From RYN-230 sp963717125 (GTDB taxonomy: Bacteria; Actinomycetota; Actinomycetes; Streptosporangiales; Streptosporangiaceae), in contig CAVQVG010000017.1 in assembly GCA_963717125.1 (NCBI GenBank), forward strand, positions 620,001-684,000: a stretch of DNA of 64,000 nt, given 5' to 3'. The notes under the pieces are model-generated. The model made no database searches, had not been told where the DNA came from, and worked only from the letters and a program-made list of their open reading frames with translations. Position 1 is the first letter of the stretch; the number at the start of each line of letters is the position of its first letter. Made by a program: the position numbers and the translations under genes. This document shows positions 1 to 8,785 of this stretch, one piece after another.

Positions 1-851
1 GCCGGGAGCACCACCCGAGCCGCTCGGTCGTCGAGGTAGGCGGGGTGCCGATCGGCCCCGGCACGCTGACGGTCATCGGCGGACCATGCGCGGTGGAAAC
101 CCCGGAGCGGACGCTGGCCGCGGCCCGGATGGCCAGGGCGGCGGGTGCCTCGCTGCTGCGCGGCGGCGCGTTCAAGCCGCGCACATCCCCCTACGCCTAC
201 CAGGGGCTCGGTGAGGCCGGGCTGAAGATCCTGGCCGACGTGCGGGCTGAGACCGGGTTGCCGGTGGTCACCGAGGTGATCGACCCGGCCAGCGTGGAAC
301 TGGTCGCCTCGTACGCCGACATGCTGCAAATCGGCACCCGGAACATGCAGAACTTCGCGCTGCTGCAGGCCGTCGGGTCGGTGGCCAAGCCGGTCCTGCT
401 CAAGCGCGGCATGAGCGCCACCATCCAGGAGTGGCTGATGGCCGCCGAGTACATCGCTCAGCGGGGCAACCTGGACATCGTGCTCTGCGAGCGCGGCGTG
501 CGCACGTTCGAGACCAGCACGCGGAACACGCTCGACATCAGCGCGGTCCCACTGGCCCAGCGCCTGAGCCATCTGCCGGTCATCGTGGACCCGTCGCACT
601 CGGCCGGGCGGCGCGACCTGGTCGTGCCGCTGGCCCGGGCCGCCATCGCGATCGGCGCCGATGGCCTGATCATCGATATGCACCCGGAGCCGAAGCAGGC
701 GTTGTGCGATGGCGACCAGGCCCTGATCGACGCCGACCTCCAGGAACTCGCCAGCGTGGTAGCGGACTTCCCGCCACTGCTCGGCCGCACGGTCACCCGG
801 CCGCCCGGCCGCCTGCCCAGCGAGCTGGCCGAGCCGACCCTCATCAGCTGA
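1..851 (+). CDS. 3-deoxy-7-phosphoheptulonate (DAHP) synthase, 5' end cut off
   Basis: Catalyses condensation of phosphoenolpyruvate and erythrose 4-phosphate, the first shikimate-pathway step. The frame is open from base 3 to the stop at 849-851 with no stop upstream, and the visible protein begins inside the family at residues REHHPSRSVVEV, so the N-terminal part lies outside the window. Family motifs seen: GGPCAVE, RGGAFKPRTSPY, QIGTRNMQNF, LLKRGM, CERG and VDPSHSAGRR, which supply substrate and metal ligands of the AroAI-beta (Thermotoga/Bacillus-like) class. The GTG at 45 could be read as a start but sits in conserved sequence and is probably an internal valine. No regulatory chorismate mutase domain is visible in the part present. 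Function is well supported; isoform is not. Confidence 0.93.
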   Translation, partial: REHHPSRSVVEVGGVPIGPGTLTVIGGPCAVETPERTLAAARMARAAGASLLRGGAFKPRTSPYAYQGLGEAGLKILADVRAETGLPVVTEVIDPASVELVASYADMLQIGTRNMQNFALLQAVGSVAKPVLLKRGMSATIQEWLMAAEYIAQRGNLDIVLCERGVRTFETSTRNTLDISAVPLAQRLSHLPVIVDPSHSAGRRDLVVPLARAAIAIGADGLIIDMHPEPKQALCDGDQALIDADLQELASVVADFPPLLGRTVTRPPGRLPSELAEPTLIS

Positions 852-896
852 GCATCCATTGTCAGCTGAGCACCCGATCTCCCAGATTGGAGCATC

Positions 897-2954
897 ATGG
901 TAAGCGGCAGCATCAGCAGCGGCGGCGGGCCGGGCCGCGGCATCAGCCGGGACGGCATCACCCAGCAGAAGATCACGCCGGGCACGACCCGCCGGATCCT
1001 GCCCTTTGTGCGGCCCTACAAGCTGTGGATGAGCTTTCTGCTCAGCGTGACGAGCGTAGACGCGCTCGTCACGGTGGCCACGCCGCTGCTGTTCAAAGTG
1101 ATCATCGACGACGGCATCATGAAGGACCGGCTGTCGGTGGTCATCAAGTCGGCCGCGGCGATCGCCGTGCTGTCCATCGTCAACGCCGTGGCGCTGTTCG
1201 GACAGGGCTGGTGGTCGGGGCGGATCGGGGAGGGGCTGGTCTACGACCTGCGCACTAAGGTGTTCAGCCACGTGCAGCGGCAGCCCATCGCGTTCTTCAC
1301 CCGGGCCCAGACCGGCTCGCTGGTCAGCAGGCTGAACACGGACGTCATCGCCGCCCAGCAGTCGGTGACCACGCTGCTGTCCTCGGTGGTCGGCGCCGTA
1401 TTATCACTCGGCCTGGTGATCGCCGCGATGTTCTACCTGTCCTGGCAGGTCACCGTCGTCGCCCTGATCCTGCTGCCGCTGTTCGTCATCCCCGGCAAGC
1501 TCATCGGGCGCCGGCTGCAGCGGCTGGCCCGGGAATCGATGCAGCTGAACGCGGACATGGGCTCGATCATGCAAGAGCGGTTCAACGTCGCCGGGGCGAT
1601 GCTGGCCAAGCTCTACGGGCGGCCGCGGGAGGAAGATGCCTTGTTCGCCGGCCGCGCCTCGCGGGTCCGCGATGTCGGCGTGCTGACCTCGGTGTCCGGC
1701 CGGATGCTGATGATCGTGACCGGCCTGATCGCCGCGCTGGCCACCGCGCTGGTCTACGGCCTGGGCGGCAGCCTGGTCATCAAGGGGGCCATCGACCTCG
1801 GCTCGCTGGTCGCGCTGGCCAGCCTGCTCGGCCGGCTGTACGGCCCGATCAACCAGCTGTCCAACACCCAGGTGAACGTGATGACCGCGCTGGTCAGCTT
1901 CGACCGCGTCTTCGAGGTGCTCGATCTCAAGCCGCTGGTCAGCGAGCGGCCCGGGGCGATCGCCCTGCCCCGCCCGAAGGACGGCGCGGCGCCGGTGATC
2001 GAGTTTGACCACGTCTCGTTCCGTTACCCGGCGGCCACCGAGGTGTCGCTGGCCTCGCTGGAGGCGCCCGGCCTGCCGGCCGCCGAGCGGGCCAGCCGCC
2101 CCGAGGATGTCCTGCATGACGTCAGCTTCGTGGCGCCGGCCGGTCAGCTCACCGCGCTGGTCGGCCCGTCCGGCGCGGGCAAGACGACGATCACCCACCT
2201 GGTGGCCCGGCTCTACGACCCGGGCACCGGCGCAATCCGGATCGACGGCCACGATATGCGCGACCTCACGCTGGACTCGCTGCACAGCTCGATCGGGGTG
2301 GTCACCCAGGACGCGCATATGTACCACGACACGATCCGGGCCAACCTGGTGTACGCGCGGCCGGACGTGACCGAGCAGGAGATGATCGAGGCTTGTCAGG
2401 CGGCCCAGATCTGGGATCTGATCTCCGCGCTGCCGCACCGCCTGGACACGATGGTCGGCGACCGCGGGTACCGGCTGTCCGGCGGGGAGAAGCAGCGGGT
2501 GGCCATCGCCCGCCTGCTGATCAAGGAACCCTCCGTGGTCATCCTCGACGAGGCCACCGCGCACCTGGACTCCGATTCCGAGGCCGCGGTGCAGCGCGCG
2601 CTGAAGCACGCCCTGGCCGGCCGTACCTCGCTGGTCATCGCGCACCGGCTGTCCACCATCCGGGAGGCCGACCAGATCCTGGTCATCGACTGCGGCGAGG
2701 TCGCCGAGCGGGGCAAGCACGACGAGTTGCTGGCCGCGGGCGGCCTGTACGCGGACCTCTACCACACCCAGTTCCGGCGCCGCGACCAGCCGGTCGAGCC
2801 GGTCCCGGTCGGCGCCGCCGGGCCGGACGGGCACCACGGGCACTCCTCGTCCGCGCTGGGAGTGCCGGGTCACGCGCACGGCAGCAGCGCCGCGCCGCCG
2901 CCCTGGATGCGGCCCACGGGCGGCGCGCCCGGTGGGATGCACGGCGGAGCCTAG
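897..2954 (+). CDS. ABC exporter half-transporter (membrane domain fused to ATPase)
   Basis: A 685-residue type I exporter subunit, expected to homodimerise in the membrane; the substrate is unknown. Residues about 40-330 hold the six-helix membrane domain (e.g. IAVLSIVNAVALFG, VVGAVLSLGLVIAAMF). The ATPase follows: Walker A GPSGAGKTT from about residue 423, signature LSGGEKQ near 527, Walker B VVILDEA near 547 and the switch histidine in IAHRLST near 581. The C-terminal 50 residues are rich in His, Gly and Pro and may bind metal, which is inference. GGAG at 889-892 precedes the ATG. It lies 45 bases after the DAHP synthase, and transcription probably ends at the hairpin just downstream. Confidence 0.93.
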   Translation: MVSGSISSGGGPGRGISRDGITQQKITPGTTRRILPFVRPYKLWMSFLLSVTSVDALVTVATPLLFKVIIDDGIMKDRLSVVIKSAAAIAVLSIVNAVALFGQGWWSGRIGEGLVYDLRTKVFSHVQRQPIAFFTRAQTGSLVSRLNTDVIAAQQSVTTLLSSVVGAVLSLGLVIAAMFYLSWQVTVVALILLPLFVIPGKLIGRRLQRLARESMQLNADMGSIMQERFNVAGAMLAKLYGRPREEDALFAGRASRVRDVGVLTSVSGRMLMIVTGLIAALATALVYGLGGSLVIKGAIDLGSLVALASLLGRLYGPINQLSNTQVNVMTALVSFDRVFEVLDLKPLVSERPGAIALPRPKDGAAPVIEFDHVSFRYPAATEVSLASLEAPGLPAAERASRPEDVLHDVSFVAPAGQLTALVGPSGAGKTTITHLVARLYDPGTGAIRIDGHDMRDLTLDSLHSSIGVVTQDAHMYHDTIRANLVYARPDVTEQEMIEACQAAQIWDLISALPHRLDTMVGDRGYRLSGGEKQRVAIARLLIKEPSVVILDEATAHLDSDSEAAVQRALKHALAGRTSLVIAHRLSTIREADQILVIDCGEVAERGKHDELLAAGGLYADLYHTQFRRRDQPVEPVPVGAAGPDGHHGHSSSALGVPGHAHGSSAAPPPWMRPTGGAPGGMHGGA

Positions 2955-2972
2955 CTGCCCGTTCCGCCCAGT

Positions 2973-3011
2973 CGAGCCCGCCGTCCGGGGCGAACCCGGG
3001 CGGCGGGCTCG
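2973..3011. terminator. Bidirectional hairpin between convergent genes
   Basis: GAGCCCGCCG at 2974-2983 pairs perfectly with CGGCGGGCTC at 3001-3010. It fills the 63-base gap between the exporter stop and the stop of the convergent cysteate-synthase-like gene. There is no clear T-tract, which is usual in high-GC actinomycetes. Confidence 0.6.
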
Positions 3012-3017
3012 GCGTAT

Positions 3018-4319
3018 TCAGACCACCGGGGCGGCGGCGCCCAGCACACCCAGGGCGGCCAGCCGGTCCGCCGTCTCCGCGCTGGCCAGCGACGCCGTGG
3101 TCAGCCGCAGCTGCGGCTCGGCCGGCACCAGTTGGTGGTCCTGGCTGACCCGGCGCCGCCCGCCGCCGGTCACGTTCAGCAGCACGCTCGCCTGCCGGTC
3201 CAGCCGGCCTCCGGCGGCGGCCTCCCGCAGGCAGGCCAGCGCGACAGCCGCGGCCGGCTCGATGTCGATGCCCTCCAGGTCCTGGAACAGCTGGGCCGCG
3301 GCCTGGGCCGCCGCGTTACCGGTGAGCAGCACCTCCCCGCCGCTCTCGGTGAGCGCATCACGCACGCCGCCGCGCACCGCATAGGGCGGGGACCAGTTCG
3401 TCAGCTCGTCCGCGAAGACCTGCCGGATGGCGCGGCGGAAATGCCCGGCCGGGCGCGGCGCGGCCTGCCACAGATCGTAGATAGGGGTGAAGGGCGCGTT
3501 CTGGCACAGCATGAGCCGGGGTAAAGCCAGGTCGCCAGCTGTCGCACGCAGCCTTTTGGCCGCTTCGTGCACCGCGATGGCCCCCGTCCCGCTGCCAACC
3601 GCCTGGAAGTAAAAATCCGGCAGGCACCGCATCTCTTCGTACGCAGCGAACAGCACCGTCGCCAGCCCGTCGCGGCGTCCCACATTCTTAACGCCCCCTT
3701 CGGGCTGGCAGCCGTCGGCGGTCGCGAGCCTGGCCACGAACGCGATGGCATCGGGGTAATCGCCATCGTCGATAGACACCAGGCGGACACACGGGTGCAG
3801 CGGCGCCGGGAAACTGAGCCGCCCCAGCGCGCGGCCCGGGACGACGAGAAGGCACGGCATCTGCCGGCGGGAACAGGCCCAGGCGAAAGCCGCCCCGGTA
3901 TTGCCGGAGGACGCCGCGGTGAGCGTGACCGGCCGGCCAGGCAACCGGCCGAGCACGGTGTAGGCCTCGAGTTCCTTGAACGTCGCCGTCTCCAGGAAGG
4001 CGCCCCGTTCTGGCCAGTAGCCGTTGAACGCGATCCATAACTTCGGCAGGCCGAGGACCTGGGACAGCCGGGCGCTGCGGTACACGGCGGTCCGGCCCGC
4101 ATCGGGTTCGATGCGGGTCACCGGCAGCCATCCCCGGTAGCGGGACAGGCCGTGCTGGCCGCGCCGCGGGCTGAACTCCTGCTCCAGGTACTCCGTCTGC
4201 AGCAGTGCGGGCGGGTGATCCGCGGCGCAGTCGAGTACCAGCCCGTCGTCATCCTGGCGCCTGCCGCACCACGGGCAGACAAGTGAATAGTGACGCCTTT
4301 CGAGCACTGCATCGGTCAT
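3018..4319 (-). CDS. Cysteate synthase-like PLP enzyme (threonine synthase fold)
   Basis: Resembles archaeal cysteate synthase (sulfite + O-phosphoserine to L-cysteate, coenzyme M route in Methanosarcina) along its whole 433 residues. Matching blocks: CPWCGRR at the N-terminus (15-21), the GYWPERGAF segment, the PLP-lysine motif TFKELEAY with Lys115, the phosphate loop SSGNTG (137-142), EGGVKNVGRRDG, YFQAVGSGTG (237-246), LCQNAPFTPIYDLWQ, and a C-terminal LLNVTGGGRRR block. The ATG at 4319 is chosen because homology starts just after it and AGAGGA lies 13 bases upstream; an in-frame start 60 bases further out is possible. It is divergent from the P450 gene. The substrate in bacteria is inferred; threonine-synthase-like chemistry on another phospho-amino acid is the alternative. 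Confidence 0.8.
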   Translation of the reverse strand: MTDAVLERRHYSLVCPWCGRRQDDDGLVLDCAADHPPALLQTEYLEQEFSPRRGQHGLSRYRGWLPVTRIEPDAGRTAVYRSARLSQVLGLPKLWIAFNGYWPERGAFLETATFKELEAYTVLGRLPGRPVTLTAASSGNTGAAFAWACSRRQMPCLLVVPGRALGRLSFPAPLHPCVRLVSIDDGDYPDAIAFVARLATADGCQPEGGVKNVGRRDGLATVLFAAYEEMRCLPDFYFQAVGSGTGAIAVHEAAKRLRATAGDLALPRLMLCQNAPFTPIYDLWQAAPRPAGHFRRAIRQVFADELTNWSPPYAVRGGVRDALTESGGEVLLTGNAAAQAAAQLFQDLEGIDIEPAAAVALACLREAAAGGRLDRQASVLLNVTGGGRRRVSQDHQLVPAEPQLRLTTASLASAETADRLAALGVLGAAAPVV

Positions 4320-4492
4320 GACTAAAGGACCATCCTCTTTAGCTGGCCGCGCGTTCCGGCCGCGGTATAGGCTGACCAAAGTGGATCATTATCTGTAGCG
4401 TAGTGGCCGGGTGCTGGGGAGCGCCAATTACCAGAATGGCCGCCAAGGCCTGATCCTGGCCATCATGGGATAGCCGTGGGATCATAATAAGC

Positions 4493-5725
4493 ATGATCGA
4501 GCGCAGCCCACGATGGACCGCTACCGGCCCCGGCGAGGATATCGCCGATCCGCGTTTCTACACCGGAACCCGTCATTTCGAGGTATGGCAGCAGGCCCGC
4601 CGTGACCACCCCATCGCCTGGGTCGAATCGGGCCTGGCCGGCGGTTTCTGGTCGGTGACCGGCCACACGCTGGGAAACCAGGTCCTCCGGCAGCCGGGGA
4701 CCTTCTGGTTGACCGAGGGCATGCGGCTGGGCAGCAAACCGGCCGCGGTCCGGGCCGCGGCCGGCCGGATGCTCGTGGTGTCCGACGGTGACACCCACCG
4801 GATGCTGCGCACCGCCCTGTCCACCTGGTTCACCGGCAAGTCGGTGGGCGCGCTCCATCCGGAACTGGAACGCACCGTGGACGATCTGCTGCGCGGGATC
4901 CTGGCCCGGGGCGCCGAGTTCGACGTGGTCGAGGATCTCGCGGTCCAGGTCCCGATGTGGGTGCTGTTCGAGATGATGGGCGTGCCCGAGGCGGACCGGG
5001 ACGAGTTGATGCGGCTGACCGCGGCCGGCTTCGACGCCTCCGACGACAGCAGCGAGGCCGCGCAGTTGACGGCGCACACCGCGATCTTCGCCTACTTCGT
5101 GGATCTGATGTACCAGCGCCGCGCGCGGCCCGGCCCGGACATGGTGACGTCGCTGGTGCAGGCCGAGGTGAACGGGCGCAGGCTGACCGACGAGGAGATC
5201 ATCCTGAACTGTGACGGCCTGCTCAACGGTGGGCTGGAGACCACCCCGCACGCCATCTCCGGGGCTATTCTGGCCTTCGCCCAGTGCCCGGGCGGGTGGC
5301 AGCGGCTGCGGGATGACCCCAGCCTCATCGATACCGCGGTGGACGAGATCCTGCGCTGGACCTCGCCACCCATGCACGCCATGCGTACGGCCACGGCCGC
5401 GGCCGCCGTCGGCCCGGCCCAGATCCAGCGCGGTGACCAGGTGGTGGTCTGGCTGCCATCGTGCAACCGGGACGAGGAAGTGTTCCCGGCGGCGGGCGAG
5501 TTCCGCATCGACCGGCGGCCCAACCCGCACATCTGCTTCGGGGCCGGCCCGCACTACTGCATCGGCGGGCTGCTGGCCCGGCTGGAGCTGAGGTGCTTCC
5601 TGGCCGCGCTGCGCGGGCTCGTCGCGTCCATGGAGGTGACCGGGGAGCCGGTGCGTCAGCAGTCGAACTTCCTGCACGGGCTGGCTCGCCTCGAAGTGCA
5701 GCTGAAACCGGCCCCCGGCGTCTGA
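4493..5725 (+). CDS. Cytochrome P450
   Basis: A 410-residue soluble class I P450 that needs external ferredoxin and reductase; none is next to it. Seen directly: I-helix oxygen-binding segment GGLETT (246-251), the K-helix ExxR pair (Glu285, Arg288) and the haem loop FGAGPHYCIGG with proximal Cys356. Length and layout are typical of bacterial CYPs that tailor natural products or oxidise small lipophiles. The stretch before the motif, PPMHAMRTAT, is where the beta-strand following the K helix normally sits. It diverges from the cysteate-synthase-like gene across a 173-base shared upstream region, so the two may be co-controlled. Substrate cannot be told. No clear Shine-Dalgarno precedes the ATG. 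Confidence 0.95.
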   Translation: MIERSPRWTATGPGEDIADPRFYTGTRHFEVWQQARRDHPIAWVESGLAGGFWSVTGHTLGNQVLRQPGTFWLTEGMRLGSKPAAVRAAAGRMLVVSDGDTHRMLRTALSTWFTGKSVGALHPELERTVDDLLRGILARGAEFDVVEDLAVQVPMWVLFEMMGVPEADRDELMRLTAAGFDASDDSSEAAQLTAHTAIFAYFVDLMYQRRARPGPDMVTSLVQAEVNGRRLTDEEIILNCDGLLNGGLETTPHAISGAILAFAQCPGGWQRLRDDPSLIDTAVDEILRWTSPPMHAMRTATAAAAVGPAQIQRGDQVVVWLPSCNRDEEVFPAAGEFRIDRRPNPHICFGAGPHYCIGGLLARLELRCFLAALRGLVASMEVTGEPVRQQSNFLHGLARLEVQLKPAPGV

Positions 5726-5888
5726 CCGGGCGCCGCTGGAGCCGTTCTTCCAGATACTAATACTAATGGTTAAGAAAATGGCCGGCAAGGCCGTTCCGTA
5801 GTCCGGAAAGAATGGTTTAGATTCGTCTCGGTAGATCCCGACATCGGCCGTCTGCGCCTGCATCGACGGCCTGGCTGTGGAGGTGTGC

Positions 5889-7397
5889 ATGAGACGAAAG
5901 CGCTGGCGGCTGCTAGGCGCGGTGCTGGCATCCGCGTTAGCCGCGGCCGCGGCGGCGGCCACCGGGTCCGGGGTGGCCGCCGGGGCCGCCACCGCGGTGC
6001 GGCCGGAAGTGAAGCTGGTGGCGGCCCAGAACACCGTCACCCTGCCCACTCAGAACGGCCAGGTCTATATGGATCCGGGCATCTGGGTGGCCGCGCTGAA
6101 GTCGCGGCTGGAATTCGACGTGCAGCGGCGCAGTTACCAGACGCCGCTGACCCTGACTCAGGTCATCCACACGCCCGGCGCGGGCACCCACCTGGTCCCG
6201 TTCCCCAGCACCGACATCGGGATCGTCCCGACCGGGCTGCTGAATTTCTTCCAGCTGACGGTGAAGAATTCGGCCGGCGCCGTGGTGTCGTCAACCCGGC
6301 AGCCGTTCTGCCCGGACGGCCTCACCCCGGAGCGGGACACCCCCAGCAGTTCGGCCACCTCGCCCTACCCGACGCTGTGTTCCGCGGACCCGTTCCCCAA
6401 GTCGCTGGTCTGGGGTGTGGGGCGGGGCTGGGCCGTCGACCCGCTGGCCAGTTCCTGCCTCTCGCTTCCGCTCGGCGCCGGGAAGTACACCGCGACCGAG
6501 ACCATCACACCGGCGTACGCCCGGCTGCTGCGCATCTCGGCGGCCGACGCCTCGGCCACGGTCAAGGTCAACGTGGTGGCGGGCGCCGCGCTGTGCAAGC
6601 AGTCGGCGCCGGGCTCCTCGGCCAGCCCGCTGCGCAGCGGACGGCCCAAGTCCGCGCCGCCACCGCTGGCCAGCGTGGTGAACCAGAAGGTCAAGACCGT
6701 GTCGCACCCGCCGCAGAGCGCGCTGCCGGATCTAGTGCCGTTGCCATCGTGGGGGATCTCGACCAGCACCACGAAAGCGGGGCACGACCTGCTCGACTTC
6801 GGTGCGACGGTGTGGGATGGCCACGCCCCGCTCGACGTGGTGGGTTACCGGTCGCACGGCGCGCCGATCATGAAGGCCTACCAGTACTTCTGGCGCAACG
6901 GCCATGTCATCGGCCGGGTCCGGGCCGGGACCATGGGTTTCGATTCGGCGCCCGGGCACAATCACTGGCACTTCGAGCAGTTCGCCCAGTACCGGCTGCT
7001 CGGCGCGGCCAAGCAGCTGGTGCTGCGTAGCGGCAAGGTGGGCTTCTGCATCGCCCCCACCGAGCCGGTCGCCCTGGTGCAGCCGAACGCGGTGCTGCTG
7101 CCGCCGAACATCGGCCTGACCGGCCAGTGCGGCGTCCCGACCGCGCTGTCGGTGCAGGAAGAGATGCCGGTCGGCTGGGGAGACACCTACTTCCAGACGG
7201 TGTCCGGGCAGTCGTTCAACATCACCAGCCTGCCCAACGGCACCTACTACATCGAGATCGTGGCCAACCCGTTCCGGGTGCTGCGGGAGAGCAACACGAG
7301 CAATGACAGCTCGCTCCGCAAGATCATCCTGGGCGGCACGCCGGGTCACCGGACGGTGACCGTGCCGGCCTGGCACGGTATCGATCCGGAGAGCTGA
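5889..7397 (+). CDS. Secreted lysyl oxidase-like protein
   Basis: A 502-residue exported protein starting MRRKRWRLL followed by an Ala-rich hydrophobic segment ending near AAGA, a Sec-type signal peptide. The C-terminal half matches the lysyl oxidase family: LPDLVPLP, a copper-ligand block GHNHWHFEQFAQYRL (His357, His359, His361), GFCIAPTE, QCG, GWGDTYF, and YYIEIVANPFRVLRESNTSND. These enzymes use copper and a lysine-tyrosylquinone to oxidise primary amines; here the target could be a wall or extracellular amine, which is inference. The N-terminal half (residues 40-250) is unassigned. ATG at 5889 is chosen because GGAGG at 5879-5883 sits five bases upstream; the GTG at 5877 would overlap it. 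Confidence 0.85.
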   Translation: MRRKRWRLLGAVLASALAAAAAAATGSGVAAGAATAVRPEVKLVAAQNTVTLPTQNGQVYMDPGIWVAALKSRLEFDVQRRSYQTPLTLTQVIHTPGAGTHLVPFPSTDIGIVPTGLLNFFQLTVKNSAGAVVSSTRQPFCPDGLTPERDTPSSSATSPYPTLCSADPFPKSLVWGVGRGWAVDPLASSCLSLPLGAGKYTATETITPAYARLLRISAADASATVKVNVVAGAALCKQSAPGSSASPLRSGRPKSAPPPLASVVNQKVKTVSHPPQSALPDLVPLPSWGISTSTTKAGHDLLDFGATVWDGHAPLDVVGYRSHGAPIMKAYQYFWRNGHVIGRVRAGTMGFDSAPGHNHWHFEQFAQYRLLGAAKQLVLRSGKVGFCIAPTEPVALVQPNAVLLPPNIGLTGQCGVPTALSVQEEMPVGWGDTYFQTVSGQSFNITSLPNGTYYIEIVANPFRVLRESNTSNDSSLRKIILGGTPGHRTVTVPAWHGIDPES

Positions 7398-7409
7398 TCC
7401 GCGACTGGG

Positions 7410-7451
7410 CCGCTGCGGCCGCCTGACCCTGGGGTCAGGCGGCCGCAGCGG
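7410..7451. terminator. Strong hairpin between convergent genes
   Basis: A nearly perfect 18-19 bp stem: 7411-7428 pairs with 7433-7450, with almost no loop. It lies between the lysyl-oxidase-like gene and the convergent dehydrogenase gene and fits a two-way terminator. As DNA it is an almost perfect 40-bp palindrome. Confidence 0.7.
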
Positions 7452-7498
7452 GCGTGGCTCACACCGGTTCTTCCCGGCCGGTTCCCCGCCAGTCCTGC

Positions 7499-8785
7499 TC
7501 AGCCTGGACGCTCATCAGCTGTCTCCCGTATTCGTGGCCGGCTGTCCCCGGCTACCCAGGACGCATCGATCTCGTGCACCGACGGGCAGCCCGCCAGCGC
7601 CAGCGCGGTGCGCAGTTCCGCCCGCAGGATCTCGACGGCGCGCCGGGCGCCGGCTTCCCCGGCCGCGCCCAGCCCGTACGCGAGCGGCCGCCCGGCCAGG
7701 CAGGCCCGGGCGCCGAGCGCGAGCGCCTTCACGATATCGGCACCGCGCCGGATGCCGCCGTCGACGTACACCTCGGCGTCCGCGCCGACCGCGTCGGCCA
7801 CGGCGGGCAGCGCCCGGATGGCCGGCGGTGCGCCGTCCAGCTGCCGCCCGCCGTGATTAGACACCGCGACGGCGTCGGCCCCGAGCTGCACCGCGCGCCG
7901 CGCGTCCTCGGCCCGCAGGATGCCCTTGACCACCAGCGGGCCGGCCCACCGGTCGCGGAACCAGGCGAGGTCATCCCAGGTCGCGGACGCGTCGAACTGC
8001 CGGTTGGTCTGCGCGCTCAGCGTGGCCGCGCCCCGGACCTGGTGAGCAGCGCCGCCGTCGCTGGGCAGGTTGCCCCAGCTGATCCGCGGGCGCCGGGCGA
8101 ACCGGTAGGACCAGCCCGGATGGGCCAGGCCGCCGGCCAGCGCGCGCATCGTCACCCGCGGCGGGATGCTGAAGCCGTTGCGCCGGTCCCGGTCCCGGTT
8201 GCCCGCGCACGGCACGTCCACGGTCAGCACCAGCACCGGCAGGCCAGCGGCCCAGGCGCGCTGCAGCATCTCCTGCACCAGGCCGCGGTCACGCCAGATG
8301 TACATCTGGAACCAGACCGGCCCGCGGACCGCGGCCGCGACTTCCTCGATCGGGCAGGACGCCATGGCGGCCAGCACGGAGATCGAGCCGGCCGCGCCCA
8401 GGGCGCGGGCCAGCGCCACCTCGCCGGCCGGATGAAGCAGCCCTGCCAGCCCCATCGGCGCGCCCAGCAGCGGGAGCGTCACCGGCTGGCCCAGCACGCT
8501 GGTCGCCGTGTCCACCTGCGACACGTCGGCCAGCACCCGCGGGCGTAACTCGATGGCGCGCAGCGCGGCCACGTTGCCCGCGGCCGTCACCTCGTCACCC
8601 GCCGCGCCGTCCACGTAGTCGAAGACGACCCGGGGCACCCGGCGGCGGGCGGCGGCGCGCAGCTCGCCGATCGTGCCCGCCCGGGCGGCCAGGCCGGCGG
8701 CCGAGAAATGGTGCTGGGCGCGCCGCGGCAGCGCGCGCAGATCCGCGCGGACCTGGCTGGCCAGCAGGCTCGCGAACGCGTTCAT
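7499..8785 (-). CDS. FMN-dependent alpha-hydroxy-acid dehydrogenase (L-lactate dehydrogenase family)
   Basis: A 428-residue TIM-barrel flavoenzyme oxidising 2-hydroxy acids such as L-lactate, glycolate or mandelate. Motifs: FDYVDGAAGDE near the N-terminus, LGAPMGLAGL, WFQMYIWRDR, LVLTVDVPCAGNRDRD, LVVKGIL with the FMN lysine, and the active-site SNHGGRQLDG (about 309-318) with catalytic His and substrate-binding Arg, then YVDGGIRRGADIVKALALGA. Its ATG overlaps the stop of the upstream aldo-keto reductase gene by one base (TGATG), so translation is likely coupled. Substrate is not fixed by sequence. Confidence 0.9.
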   Translation of the reverse strand: MNAFASLLASQVRADLRALPRRAQHHFSAAGLAARAGTIGELRAAARRRVPRVVFDYVDGAAGDEVTAAGNVAALRAIELRPRVLADVSQVDTATSVLGQPVTLPLLGAPMGLAGLLHPAGEVALARALGAAGSISVLAAMASCPIEEVAAAVRGPVWFQMYIWRDRGLVQEMLQRAWAAGLPVLVLTVDVPCAGNRDRDRRNGFSIPPRVTMRALAGGLAHPGWSYRFARRPRISWGNLPSDGGAAHQVRGAATLSAQTNRQFDASATWDDLAWFRDRWAGPLVVKGILRAEDARRAVQLGADAVAVSNHGGRQLDGAPPAIRALPAVADAVGADAEVYVDGGIRRGADIVKALALGARACLAGRPLAYGLGAAGEAGARRAVEILRAELRTALALAGCPSVHEIDASWVAGDSRPRIRETADERPG

